In this document: one piece after another, positions 1 to 8,388 of the stretch
Numbering within the stretch: the stretch's first letter is position 1
Layout: the number at the start of each line of letters is the position of its first letter
From: DASSWB01 sp035705495
GTDB lineage: Bacteria; Bacteroidota; Bacteroidia; Flavobacteriales; Flavobacteriaceae
Direction: 5' to 3'
Assembly (NCBI GenBank): GCA_035705495.1
Contig: DASSWB010000098.1
Location: 1-64,000 of the forward strand
Length of the DNA stretch: 64,000 nt
The notes under the pieces: generated by a model
Told to the model about the DNA's origin: nothing
Databases searched by the model: none
What the model saw: only the letters and a program-made list of their open reading frames with translations
Program-made: the position numbers and the translations under genes

Positions 1-141
1 GATGAAATGAAAAAGTTTTTCCACCAAACATTGGTAGCGATGAGCGACACTTTTAACCGTGCCACACAGGACGAAAAAATGACAGCAACCATGAAGGATT
101 TCTGTGATTATTTTGCCGAAAAATTGGAATTGAAGAAGTAA
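1..141 (+). CDS. C-terminal end of an unrecognised protein (partial)
   Basis: An open frame enters from the left edge and stops at TAA 139-141, giving the last 46 residues of a protein that ends in FAEKLELKK. The visible part is charged and looks helical. It contains no motif I can assign to a family, so no function is proposed. Its strand is opposite to the next gene (engB), and the roughly 210 bases between the two stop codons show no clear terminator hairpin. Confidence applies to the frame being coding, not to any role. Confidence 0.55.
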   Translation, partial: DEMKKFFHQTLVAMSDTFNRATQDEKMTATMKDFCDYFAEKLELKK

Positions 142-351
142 ATTAGTCTTCCATAAAAATCAGATTTCATTTTTTGGGTAAAATATGTTGTGCCATCCAA
201 GTAGAATTATATTCTCCATTTTGTATTAATATTTTTCCGGTTGGTTTTATGATAGCGTAGGATCCGCACATGGATTGATGTTTGAAAATTGTTTCCCTGA
301 AGGGATTTGAATTTCAAGATACATTTTTTTTAACTTCAGAAAAACAAGAAG

Positions 352-951
352 TTATGCCATTTGCTGATTAATGGCTTCTATATAATCCAAGATTTCATCT
401 TGCCCCGTTCCATTGGTAGATGAAGAAATAAAATAGGTTGGCATTTCTTCCCAGGTTTCAAGCATGGTTTGTGTGTAATTTTCAATATTGCGGGTAAGCG
501 CATTGGGTTTCAATTTATCTGCTTTGGTGAAAATAATACAAAACGGAATTTGGCGCTCTCCCAAATATTGCATGAATTCCAAGTCGATTTTTTGCGCTTC
601 GTGCCTGCTATCGATTAAAACAAAAGCACAAATCATTTGTTCCCGACGTTCAAAATATTCGGTTATGAATTTCTGAAAAACCTTTTTTGTTTGTTTGGAA
701 ACCCGCGCATAGCCGTATCCTGGAAGATCTACCAGATACCATTCTTTGTTAATCAAGAAGTGGTTGATAAGTTGGGTTTTTCCCGGTCGTCCCGAAGTTT
801 TTGCGAGGCTTTTCCTGCCTGTGAGCATGTTGATCAATGAAGATTTCCCAACATTACTTCTTCCTATGAAGGCATATTCAGGAATTTTTTCAGTAGGACA
901 TTTTTCAACATTGCTATTGCTTACAACAAATTCTGCCGAATTAATCTTCAT
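352..951 (-). CDS. engB: Ribosome biogenesis GTPase EngB (YihA/YsxC)
   Basis: This is a 199-residue TRAFAC-class GTPase of the EngB/YihA/YsxC family, which in other bacteria assists late assembly of the 50S ribosomal subunit in the cytoplasm. All G motifs are visible: G1 GRSNVGKSS at about residues 30-38, G2 around GRPGKTQ, G3 DLPGYGYA, G4 TKADK and a G5-like SSSTNG near the C-terminus. The length is normal for the family. The ATG at 949-951 gives a standard N-terminus. It lies 9 bases downstream of the alpha/beta hydrolase gene on the same strand, so the two are probably co-transcribed. Confidence 0.97.
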   Translation of the reverse strand: MKINSAEFVVSNSNVEKCPTEKIPEYAFIGRSNVGKSSLINMLTGRKSLAKTSGRPGKTQLINHFLINKEWYLVDLPGYGYARVSKQTKKVFQKFITEYFERREQMICAFVLIDSRHEAQKIDLEFMQYLGERQIPFCIIFTKADKLKPNALTRNIENYTQTMLETWEEMPTYFISSSTNGTGQDEILDYIEAINQQMA

Positions 952-960
952 TTTTTAAGG

Positions 961-1725
961 TTAAAAATTCCGCTTATGCAACCATTTAGAAAGCAGATCA
1001 TTAAATTCATCGGGATGTTCCATCATTGCGGCGTGACCACACTTATCAATCCAAAAAAGTTCAGCGTCAGGTAATAATCGATGAAAATCTTCGGCAACTT
1101 CGGGCGGTGTTACATTGTCGTTTCTTCCCCAAATGAGGCAGGTTGGCGTTTGCATTTTTGGTAAATCCTTCGCCATATTATGTCGTATTGCACTTTTTGC
1201 GATGGCCAAGGTTCTAATAAGTTTACTTCGATCGTTGACGGTTTGAAAAACATCGTCGACAATCTCTTTCGTCGCTACTTTTGGATCATAGAAAACGTTC
1301 TCTGCTTTTTTCTTGATGTATTCATAATCCCCGCGCTTCGGATAACTTTCGCCCATCGCGCTTTCGTAAAGTCCGGAACTACCGGTAATCACAAGCGCTT
1401 TAATTTTTTCAGGATACATTTTAGTGCAAAGCAAAGCAATATGTCCGCCTAGGGAATTTCCAAGTAAAATCACTTCTTCGTAGCCTTTGAAATCGATAAA
1501 GGCTTTTATATATTTTGCAAAACTACCAACGCTGGTTTTAAGCAACGACATTGTATAAAGTGGAAGTTCTGGAATCACGACTTTGTAACCTTTTTCAGGA
1601 AAGAAATTCAGAACACCTTCAAAATTGCTTAGGCCACCCATTAAGCCGTGTAGTATAATTATCGGAGTGCCTTCTCCGCGTTCCATGTACTTGAATTTTC
1701 CTTCTTTCCTTAAAATATCTTTCAT
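961..1725 (-). CDS. Alpha/beta-fold hydrolase
   Basis: This 254-residue cytoplasmic protein has the alpha/beta-hydrolase layout. An oxyanion-hole HG occurs at residues 26-27, the nucleophile elbow GNSLGG places Ser91, the acid is Asp203 in GRNDNVTP, and the base is His231 in KCGHAAMMEHP. The catalytic triad is therefore complete. The family covers esterases, lipases, haloperoxidase-like enzymes and C-C bond hydrolases, so the substrate cannot be read from sequence. No signal peptide or membrane segment is seen. It is the first gene of a two-gene minus-strand unit with engB and is divergent from the mraZ-headed operon. A protein of this kind between engB and mraZ is a gene order I associate with Flavobacteriaceae. 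Confidence 0.9.
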   Translation of the reverse strand: MKDILRKEGKFKYMERGEGTPIIILHGLMGGLSNFEGVLNFFPEKGYKVVIPELPLYTMSLLKTSVGSFAKYIKAFIDFKGYEEVILLGNSLGGHIALLCTKMYPEKIKALVITGSSGLYESAMGESYPKRGDYEYIKKKAENVFYDPKVATKEIVDDVFQTVNDRSKLIRTLAIAKSAIRHNMAKDLPKMQTPTCLIWGRNDNVTPPEVAEDFHRLLPDAELFWIDKCGHAAMMEHPDEFNDLLSKWLHKRNF

Positions 1726-1748
1726 TGAATTTGGGCAGATTACTATCG

Positions 1749-1756
1749 CAAATATA
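1749..1756 (-). promoter_or_regulatory. Candidate -7 box of the hydrolase-engB unit
   Basis: Read on the minus strand this is TATATTTG, an exact match to the Bacteroidota -7 consensus TAnnTTTG. It sits 23 bases upstream of the hydrolase ATG. No convincing TTG -33 element is at the usual 17-23 base spacing, so it is a moderate call. Confidence 0.45.
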
Positions 1757-1934
1757 ACTATTTCGGTACAAGTTTAAAGAATTTTCGCCATTCATTGAGA
1801 CATGAGACCGTCTTCGCTTTTTTGAAAGAACATAAAAATTCTTTTGTGTCTGAAAATGAAGTTTTTAACACACACATATGCAAATCGGCCGTTATGCCTC
1901 CTGAAATGACTTAAATAAATCAAAACTTATCAAC

Positions 1935-1964
1935 AAAGTGGTAAAAAGTGGTAAATTGTGGAGA
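1935..1964 (+). promoter_or_regulatory. MraZ operator: three GTGG boxes at exact 10-bp spacing
   Basis: Three decamers follow without gaps: AAAGTGGTAA (1935-1944), AAAGTGGTAA (1945-1954) and ATTGTGGAGA (1955-1964), so GTGG recurs at 1938, 1948 and 1958. MraZ from Escherichia coli is known to bind TGGGN repeats separated by 5 bases, which is the same 10-bp helical period. The array lies just upstream of the -7 box at 1974, where a bound repressor would block RNA polymerase. A fourth copy, GAAGTGGTAA, is at 1996-2005 and overlaps the proposed GTG start codon. That these boxes bind this MraZ is inference. Confidence 0.85.
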
Positions 1965-1973
1965 AAAAAATAA

Positions 1974-1981
1974 TATATTTG
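1974..1981 (+). promoter_or_regulatory. Promoter -7 box of the mraZ/dcw operon
   Basis: TATATTTG matches the Bacteroidota TAnnTTTG consensus exactly. It lies 10 bases past the third GTGG box and 17 bases before the GTG start at 1999. This fixes the transcription start at roughly 1988 and leaves a very short leader. A TTG within the third box (1956-1958) is a possible but closely spaced -33 element. Confidence 0.7.
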
Positions 1982-1998
1982 ATTCAAATTTCTTCGAA

Positions 1999-2466
1999 GT
2001 GGTAAACCTGGTCGGGACATACGAGTGCAAAGCAGATGCAAAGGGTCGCCTTATGGTCCCTGCTGCACTCAAGAAGCAATTGGCACCTTTGTTACAGGAA
2101 GGTTTTATTTTGAAAAGATCCGTTTTTCAAGCTTGTTTGGAGCTCTATTCGATGGATGAGTGGAATAATTTGATGACTCGAATGAATAGCCTAAACAGGT
2201 TCAAAAAGAAAAACAATGATTTTATCAGAAGGTTCACCGCTGGTGTAAAAGTGGTAGAAATTGATGCAAACGGACGTTTGCTAATTCCGAAAGATTTGAT
2301 GCTTTTTGCCGGAATCGACAAAGAAATAGTGCTTTCATCAGCAATTAATATTGTTGAAATCTGGGATAAGCAGAAATACGAACAAGCCATAGATGAGGCT
2401 ACAGGTGATTTCGCCGATTTAGCAGAAGAAGTAATGGGAAACCAAGAAGAAAATGGAATATCATAA
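1999..2466 (+). CDS. mraZ: Transcriptional regulator MraZ
   Basis: This 155-residue protein has two AbrB-like MraZ repeats with the signatures DAKGRLMVP near the N-terminus and DANGRLLIP in the second half. MraZ is a DNA-binding, ring-forming repressor of its own dcw operon. I place the start at GTG 1999, giving MVNLVGTYECKADAKGRL, the standard N-terminus. A longer in-frame reading from GTG 1948 is rejected because that codon lies within the operator boxes and upstream of the -7 box at 1974. The 3' end overlaps rsmH by 14 bases. It is the first gene of the cluster and is probably autoregulated through the boxes at 1935-1964. Confidence 0.93.
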   Translation: MVNLVGTYECKADAKGRLMVPAALKKQLAPLLQEGFILKRSVFQACLELYSMDEWNNLMTRMNSLNRFKKKNNDFIRRFTAGVKVVEIDANGRLLIPKDLMLFAGIDKEIVLSSAINIVEIWDKQKYEQAIDEATGDFADLAEEVMGNQEENGIS

Positions 2467-3349
2467 CCCGGTTTTATTAAAGGAATCTGTTGACGGATTG
2501 AACATTCGCGAAAACGGCGTCTATGTTGATGTCACTTTTGGTGGTGGTGGTCACTCAAGAGAAATACTAAAACGTTTGGGGGAAAAAGGAAAGTTGTTTG
2601 CTTTTGATCAAGACAAAGATGCTTTGGATAATGCTATTGATGATGAAAGATTTATTCTGATCAATGAAAATTTTAGATTCTTAAAAAGATTTTTGCGGGT
2701 TCATACGGTTCGCAAAGTTGATGGGATTTTGGGTGATTTTGGTGTTTCTTCCCATCAATTCGATGTTGCCGAAAGAGGTTTTTCTACTCGGTTTGATGCC
2801 AAGCTGGATATGAGAATGGACCAAACTAATAATTTGTCGGCGCATAAGCTCATCAACGAGTATGAAGAAAAGCAGTTGCGGGATTTGTTTTATGAATATG
2901 GAGAGCTTCGAAATGCACCAAAACTAGCAAGAACTTTGGTTGTTGCAAGACAAGAAAAACCGATTGATACGATAGACGATTTAAAACAGGTACTAAAACC
3001 ATTTTTACCATTAGGGAAAGAGCATAAAATACTAGCACAAATCTTTCAAGCGATCAGAATTGAAGTCAACCAAGAAATTGAGGTATTAAAAGAATTTCTG
3101 TTGCAAACGGAAGACTTGCTTGAAGCAGGAGGAAGGTTGAGTTTGATCTCTTATCATTCCCTAGAAGACAGACTGGTGAAAAGATATATAAGAAATGGAA
3201 TGTTTAAAGGAGAGCCCGAAAAAGATTTCTTCGGAAATATTGAAGTTCCCTTTAAAAAAGTAGGGAAATTGATTGTTCCCTCTAACGATGAAATTGCGAA
3301 AAACAATAGAGCGAGAAGTGCAAAATTAAGAATTGCTGAAAGGATATAA
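2453..3349 (+). CDS. rsmH: 16S rRNA (cytosine(1402)-N(4))-methyltransferase RsmH
   Basis: This 298-residue protein is RsmH (MraW), the SAM-dependent enzyme that N4-methylates C1402 in the P-site region of 16S rRNA. The SAM loop VDVTFGGGGHS lies near residues 25-35, DFGVSSHQFD and FSTRFDAKLDMRMD are typical family blocks, and SYHSLEDRLVKR lies in the C-terminal third. Length is normal. It starts inside the mraZ 3' end and is followed after two bases by ftsL, in the classical mraZ-rsmH-ftsL-ftsI order. Confidence 0.97.
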   Translation: MEYHNPVLLKESVDGLNIRENGVYVDVTFGGGGHSREILKRLGEKGKLFAFDQDKDALDNAIDDERFILINENFRFLKRFLRVHTVRKVDGILGDFGVSSHQFDVAERGFSTRFDAKLDMRMDQTNNLSAHKLINEYEEKQLRDLFYEYGELRNAPKLARTLVVARQEKPIDTIDDLKQVLKPFLPLGKEHKILAQIFQAIRIEVNQEIEVLKEFLLQTEDLLEAGGRLSLISYHSLEDRLVKRYIRNGMFKGEPEKDFFGNIEVPFKKVGKLIVPSNDEIAKNNRARSAKLRIAERI

Positions 3350-3351
3350 GT

Positions 3352-3666
3352 ATGGGTTTCTACGATATCTTAAAAGGAAAATTTCTAATAAACGATGATG
3401 CTTCGGGAAACTGGGGCTTCATAGTTTTTTGTACGGCTTTGGCAATTTTTATGATCGCCAGCTCACATTCGGCAGAACGAAAAGTACACGAAATAGCACA
3501 ATTGAACAACGAGGTAAGGGAGCTTAGAAGTGAATTCGTGGATGGAAGGTCGATTTTGATGAGACAAAAAATGGAATCGGTAATTACCAAAAAGATGAAG
3601 GCAAGGGGTTTAAATCCGTCAAAATATCCGCCGTATAAACTCATAGTGAAACAATCAACAGAATAA
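3352..3666 (+). CDS. ftsL: FtsL-like division protein
   Basis: This 104-residue single-pass membrane protein has a short cytoplasmic N-terminus, one hydrophobic segment at about residues 22-40 (WGFIVFCTALAIFMIASS) and a periplasmic heptad-rich stretch (about 41-85) that should form a coiled coil. This is the FtsL layout. In E. coli FtsL joins FtsB and FtsQ to activate FtsWI at the septum. Sequence identity to proteobacterial FtsL is always poor, so the call rests on topology, size and position between rsmH and ftsI. Its stop codon is directly followed by the ftsI start. Confidence 0.85.
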   Translation: MGFYDILKGKFLINDDASGNWGFIVFCTALAIFMIASSHSAERKVHEIAQLNNEVRELRSEFVDGRSILMRQKMESVITKKMKARGLNPSKYPPYKLIVKQSTE

Positions 3667-5658
3667 GTGGCTGCAGAAGAGAAAAACATATTAAAGAGAT
3701 TATACCTTATTACGGGTTTGTTGTTCCTTATTGCTATTGGTGTAGGTTTCAAGCTTTTGAATATTCAGTTTGTTGAAGGTGAAAAATACAAAGCACTCGC
3801 CGAAGAAAGGACTTTCAGAAACTTTACGATTACAGCGAATAGGGGAAATTTATATGATGCCAATGGAAATCTTTTGGCGACTTCGGTACCCAAATATGAT
3901 ATCCGATTTGATGCAGTTACGGTTTCTGAAGAGAATTTTCAGGAGAATTTGGTCCCACTGAGCAAAGAATTGTCATTAATGTTCGGACAGTCTACCGAGT
4001 ATTATGTTTCGAAAATAAAATCCGCAAGAAAAAACGGTGATCGTTACATTCGGATTGCAGACAATCTGGGATATTCAGAATATAAAAAAGTTTCAAATTT
4101 TCCTATGTTTTCCCTCGGAGCATTCAAGGGTGGACTTATTGTAGAACAACGAACTGTAAGGGAACACCCGCTTGGTGGCATTGCAGAAAGAACAGTTGGA
4201 TATGAACGAAAAACTGAAAATGGTAAGTATATACCTGTTGGTTTGGAAGGAGCTTACGGTGAATATTTAAGGGGAAAAGACGGAAAAAGATTAAAACAAA
4301 AAATCGCAAAAGGTCAATGGAAACCTATTAGTGACAATAATGAGATAGAGCCGAAAGACGGTTATGATGTAGTTTCCACAATTGATGTCAATATACAAGA
4401 TATCGCACATCACGCACTGTTGGCACAGCTTCAGAAATATGAAGCGGAACACGGGACGGTAGTCGTCATGGAAACAAAGACTGGTGAGATTAAAGCGATT
4501 GCAAACTTGGGTCGGACATCAAAAGGCAAATATTTCGAAAAATTGAACTACGCTGTGGGTGAGTCCCATGAGCCGGGTTCAACTTTTAAATTGATGGCAC
4601 TTGTGGCTGCTTTGGAAGATAAAGTGGTTGATACCAGTGATGTTTTTGATACCCAAAATGGAAAAATCAAATTTTACGACCGTACTGTGTACGATTCTCA
4701 TCGAGGTGGGTTTGGGAAAATTTCAATTGCCGAAGCTTTTAAACTTTCGTCAAATACGGCATTTGCGCTTTTAGTAAATGAAAATTATAAAAACGATCCT
4801 GAAAAATTTGTAAATCGCTTGTATAACATGGGTCTTAATGAAAAATTGGGCCTTGAAATAAAAGGAGAGGGAAAACCAAAAATTCCGCACCCGAAAGATA
4901 AAAACTGGTACGGTACCACATTACCTTGGATGGCTTTTGGATATGGAGTTCACTTGACACCTCTACAAACCCTGGCATTTTATAATGCAATTGCCAATAA
5001 TGGCAAAATGGTCAAACCTAAGTTCATAAAAGAAGTTAGGGAATGGGGCAAAATCATCGAGAAAATTGATGAACCTGTTTCTTATTCCATTTGTTCAAAA
5101 GAAACTGCGATTATTGCGCAAGATTTAATGGCTCAAGTCGTTTCCGATGGTACGGCCAGCAATATAAAATCCCCGATTCTTGAAATGGCCGGTAAAACAG
5201 GGACTTGCCAAGTGGAATATTGGATAAAATCCGAGCAGAACTATATAGCGTCTTTCGCAGGATTTTTTCCGGTTGAAAACCCTCAATATTCCTGTATTGT
5301 GGTTATACATAAACCCAACCCTGCATTGGGCTTTTATGGTAATATTGTAGCTGCTCCCGTGTTTAAACAAATAGCACAAAAAATTTATTCTGATACGCCA
5401 GTGACAGATGAAATTCCTGTCTTGAATCCCAAGAATGAAGAGGTGTTGGAGGATTTCAATTCGTATTATTCCATTTCAAAAAAATATAAAAGTGTAATGC
5501 CGAATTTAATTGGATTACCTGCGATGGACGCAATTTCCATTTTGGAAAATTTAGGATTGAAAGTTAAAATTTCTGGGAATGGAGTTGTAAAAGAACAATC
5601 TATAGAACCCGGGAAAAAAATAGGATCGACAAAAAATATTTACTTAAAACTGAGCTAG
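3667..5658 (+). CDS. ftsI: Septal penicillin-binding protein (FtsI/PBP3) with PASTA domain
   Basis: This 663-residue class B penicillin-binding protein is the septal peptidoglycan transpeptidase. It has an N-terminal membrane anchor (about 12-30), a dimerisation/pedestal region, and the transpeptidase domain with catalytic Ser305 in STFK (305-308), SSN at 361-363 and KTGT at 510-513. A single PASTA-like domain (about 609-663) closes the protein; E. coli FtsI lacks this domain but many Bacteroidota have it. The start is GTG at 3667, immediately after the ftsL stop. Just 2 bases separate it from murE, implying translational coupling along the operon. Confidence 0.96.
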   Translation: MAAEEKNILKRLYLITGLLFLIAIGVGFKLLNIQFVEGEKYKALAEERTFRNFTITANRGNLYDANGNLLATSVPKYDIRFDAVTVSEENFQENLVPLSKELSLMFGQSTEYYVSKIKSARKNGDRYIRIADNLGYSEYKKVSNFPMFSLGAFKGGLIVEQRTVREHPLGGIAERTVGYERKTENGKYIPVGLEGAYGEYLRGKDGKRLKQKIAKGQWKPISDNNEIEPKDGYDVVSTIDVNIQDIAHHALLAQLQKYEAEHGTVVVMETKTGEIKAIANLGRTSKGKYFEKLNYAVGESHEPGSTFKLMALVAALEDKVVDTSDVFDTQNGKIKFYDRTVYDSHRGGFGKISIAEAFKLSSNTAFALLVNENYKNDPEKFVNRLYNMGLNEKLGLEIKGEGKPKIPHPKDKNWYGTTLPWMAFGYGVHLTPLQTLAFYNAIANNGKMVKPKFIKEVREWGKIIEKIDEPVSYSICSKETAIIAQDLMAQVVSDGTASNIKSPILEMAGKTGTCQVEYWIKSEQNYIASFAGFFPVENPQYSCIVVIHKPNPALGFYGNIVAAPVFKQIAQKIYSDTPVTDEIPVLNPKNEEVLEDFNSYYSISKKYKSVMPNLIGLPAMDAISILENLGLKVKISGNGVVKEQSIEPGKKIGSTKNIYLKLS

Positions 5659-5660
5659 CA

Positions 5661-7124
5661 TTGACTTTTTTAAAAGACATATTGTATAAAGTGCCGATTG
5701 AGGCTGTTGTTGGAGATACTGCCGTGGGAATCAATGAAATAAATTATGATTCCAGAAAAGTCTCTTTAAACGATGTTTTTGTGGCCATAAAAGGAACAGC
5801 TTCCAACGGGCATGATTTTATAGAAACCGCAGTGAATCAAGGTGCTGTTGCAATTGTTTGTGAGGACATGCCGAAAAGAATCGTGAACGGCGTTACCTAT
5901 GTGCAGGTTCTCAGTTCACATAAAGCTTTGGCGCTGATGGCGTCTAATTTCTACGGAAATCCTTCCCGAAATTTAAAACTGGTTGGCGTTACCGGAACCA
6001 ATGGGAAAACAACAATTGCAACGCTGCTTTATCAACTTTTTACAGATGCCGGATTTAAAGTCGGTTTGCTTTCCACGGTAAAAATAATGATTGCCGACAA
6101 AGAGTTCAAGGCAACGCATACAACACCCGATTCCTTGGTCATCAATTATTATTTGAAGCAGATGAATGAAATGGGTGTCGAATTCTGCTTTATGGAAGTC
6201 AGTTCCCACGGAATTGCACAGGAGCGAACCACAGGTTTGCATTTTGAGGGCGGAATCTTTACCAATCTTTCTCATGACCATTTGGATTATCATAAAAGTT
6301 TTGCAGAATACAGGGATGTGAAAAAATCATTTTTCGACTCATTGCCGAGTACTGCATTTGCACTTGTGAATGTTGATGATAAAAACGGACAGTTTATGCT
6401 CCAAAATTCAAGCGCAAAAAAATATACTTATGCACTGAAATCCTTTGCCGATTATAAAGCACAGATTTTGGAAAATCAATTCAGCGGATTGCTTCTGAAA
6501 GTAAACGATCACGAACTCTGGACGAAATTAATAGGTAATTTCAATGCTTATAATATTCTTGCCATTTATGCCGCTTCGGAATTATTGGGATTGGACGATT
6601 TGGAAAGTCTTAGGCTAATCAGTCGGTTGGAATCGGTAAGCGGAAGGTTTCAATATTTCGTTTCCGAAGAAAACATTACCGTAATCGTAGATTATGCGCA
6701 TACACCCGATGCACTTAAAAATGTTTTGGAAACCATTAATGCCATCAGAACCAGAAATGAAAAATTGATCACCGTGGTGGGTTGCGGAGGTAATCGGGAT
6801 AATACCAAAAGACCAAAAATGGGGCAGATTGCTGCTGCGTTGAGCACCAATGTAATTTTTACGAGCGACAATCCACGAAATGAAGATCCGGAGAAAATAA
6901 TTGAAGAAGTTGAAGCCGGAGTTGAGCCACAAAATCACAAAAAAACGCTTTCAATAACAAACAGGAAACAAGCAATTAAAGCGGCTTGTAAAATGTCTGA
7001 AGTTGGTGATATTATTTTAATCGCAGGAAAAGGTCACGAGACCTATCAAGAAATAAAAGGAGAAAGATTTGATTTTGATGATTTCAAAATTGCCCAAGAA
7101 CTGTTGAAACAACAAAAACTTTAA
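5661..7124 (+). CDS. murE: UDP-MurNAc-L-Ala-D-Glu:meso-diaminopimelate ligase MurE
   Basis: This 487-residue Mur ligase adds the third stem-peptide residue in the cytoplasm. The ATP loop VTGTNGKTT is near residue 110-118, and the Mur ligase central and C-terminal domains follow. The specificity motif is D403-N-P-R406 (DNPRNEDP). DNPR is known from meso-diaminopimelate enzymes, whereas L-lysine enzymes carry other residues here, so the wall is predicted to be of the mDAP type. The start is TTG at 5661, 2 bases after the ftsI stop. murF, which follows murE in E. coli, is missing; mraY comes next. Confidence 0.96.
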   Translation: MTFLKDILYKVPIEAVVGDTAVGINEINYDSRKVSLNDVFVAIKGTASNGHDFIETAVNQGAVAIVCEDMPKRIVNGVTYVQVLSSHKALALMASNFYGNPSRNLKLVGVTGTNGKTTIATLLYQLFTDAGFKVGLLSTVKIMIADKEFKATHTTPDSLVINYYLKQMNEMGVEFCFMEVSSHGIAQERTTGLHFEGGIFTNLSHDHLDYHKSFAEYRDVKKSFFDSLPSTAFALVNVDDKNGQFMLQNSSAKKYTYALKSFADYKAQILENQFSGLLLKVNDHELWTKLIGNFNAYNILAIYAASELLGLDDLESLRLISRLESVSGRFQYFVSEENITVIVDYAHTPDALKNVLETINAIRTRNEKLITVVGCGGNRDNTKRPKMGQIAAALSTNVIFTSDNPRNEDPEKIIEEVEAGVEPQNHKKTLSITNRKQAIKAACKMSEVGDIILIAGKGHETYQEIKGERFDFDDFKIAQELLKQQKL

Positions 7125-7135
7125 AAGAAGGGAAA

Positions 7136-8371
7136 ATGCTATACCATCTATTTGATTTTCTAGAAGCCAGATACAATTTTCCAGGGGAGCACTTATTTAG
7201 CTATATCTCCTTCAGATCCGGAATGGCCATTATTCTTTCTCTAATGATCGCAACGATTTATGGTAAAAAAATAATCAATTATTTACAGAAAAAACAAGTA
7301 GGAGAAAGTGTACGGGAATTGGGATTGGAAGGTCAATCTGAAAAAGCCGGTACACCTACAATGGGTGGAATCATCATTATAATAGCCACCCTTATTCCTG
7401 TTTTATTGTTTGCGAAACTGGATAATATTTATGTCATCCTTCTTATCGTAACCACGCTGTGGATGGGTGCAATTGGTTTTATTGATGACTACATCAAAAT
7501 CTTTAAAAAAGATAAGGAAGGTTTACAGGGGAAATTCAAGGTTTTAGGGCAAATAGGATTGGGTATCATTGTGGGGGGGACGATTTATTTTCATTCTGAA
7601 GTAACAATGAAAGAAAAAATAATCGATACGCCATCTATTGAGCAAAGTCATATGGTGGGGCAAGTAATCCCACAATACGGAGCCGAAATTAAATCGCTTA
7701 AAACAACAATTCCTTTCTTAAAGGACAATGAATTTGATTATAGCAGCTTAATAACATGGATCAGCTCTGATTTATCCAAATACGCTTGGATTATTTTCAT
7801 TCCGATTGTCATTTTTATCGTTACCGCGGTTTCAAACGGTGCCAATTTAACCGATGGAATTGACGGTCTCGCAGCTGGATCATCGGCAATAATTGTAATT
7901 GCCCTCGGTATTTTCACTTGGGTTTCTGGTAACATTATTTTTTCAGATTATTTAAATGTTATGTACCTCCCAAGATCTGGGGAAATGACCATTTTCATTG
8001 CTGCTTTTGCGGGTGCGTTGGTCGGATTTTTATGGTACAATACCTATCCCGCACAGGTTTTTATGGGAGATACAGGGAGTTTGACCATTGGCGGAATTAT
8101 CGCTGTAATCGCAGTCGCGACCCGAAAGGAATTATTGATCCCTTTGCTCTGCGGAATTTTTCTGATTGAAAACCTATCTGTGGTCATGCAAGTGACATGG
8201 TTCAAAATAACAAAAAGAAAATATGGAGAAGGAAGAAGGATCTTCCTAATGTCGCCTTTACATCATCACTATCAGAAAAAAGGACTTCACGAAAGTAAAA
8301 TTGTAGTGAGGTTCTGGGTAATAGGGATTTTTCTGGCGATTCTAACGATTGTAACACTGAAAATCCGATAA
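7136..8371 (+). CDS. mraY: Phospho-N-acetylmuramoyl-pentapeptide-transferase MraY
   Basis: This 411-residue polytopic membrane enzyme transfers phospho-MurNAc-pentapeptide to undecaprenyl phosphate, making lipid I. Family blocks are all present: GTPTMGG, FIDDYIKIFKKDKEGL with the catalytic aspartates, NLTDGIDGLAAG, FMGDTGSL and the C-terminal MSPLHHHYQKKG histidine motif. It is about 50 residues longer than E. coli MraY because of an extra stretch around residues 155-210, a feature I know from Bacteroidota homologues. The gene lies 11 bases after murE. Confidence 0.97.
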   Translation: MLYHLFDFLEARYNFPGEHLFSYISFRSGMAIILSLMIATIYGKKIINYLQKKQVGESVRELGLEGQSEKAGTPTMGGIIIIIATLIPVLLFAKLDNIYVILLIVTTLWMGAIGFIDDYIKIFKKDKEGLQGKFKVLGQIGLGIIVGGTIYFHSEVTMKEKIIDTPSIEQSHMVGQVIPQYGAEIKSLKTTIPFLKDNEFDYSSLITWISSDLSKYAWIIFIPIVIFIVTAVSNGANLTDGIDGLAAGSSAIIVIALGIFTWVSGNIIFSDYLNVMYLPRSGEMTIFIAAFAGALVGFLWYNTYPAQVFMGDTGSLTIGGIIAVIAVATRKELLIPLLCGIFLIENLSVVMQVTWFKITKRKYGEGRRIFLMSPLHHHYQKKGLHESKIVVRFWVIGIFLAILTIVTLKIR

Positions 8372-8388
8372 TTTTTGAAAGCGAAAAA

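Noticed and set aside
1948..1998. Longer mraZ reading from GTG 1948
   Set aside because: The codon lies inside the MraZ boxes and upstream of the -7 box at 1974, and the added residues do not look like a MraZ N-terminus.
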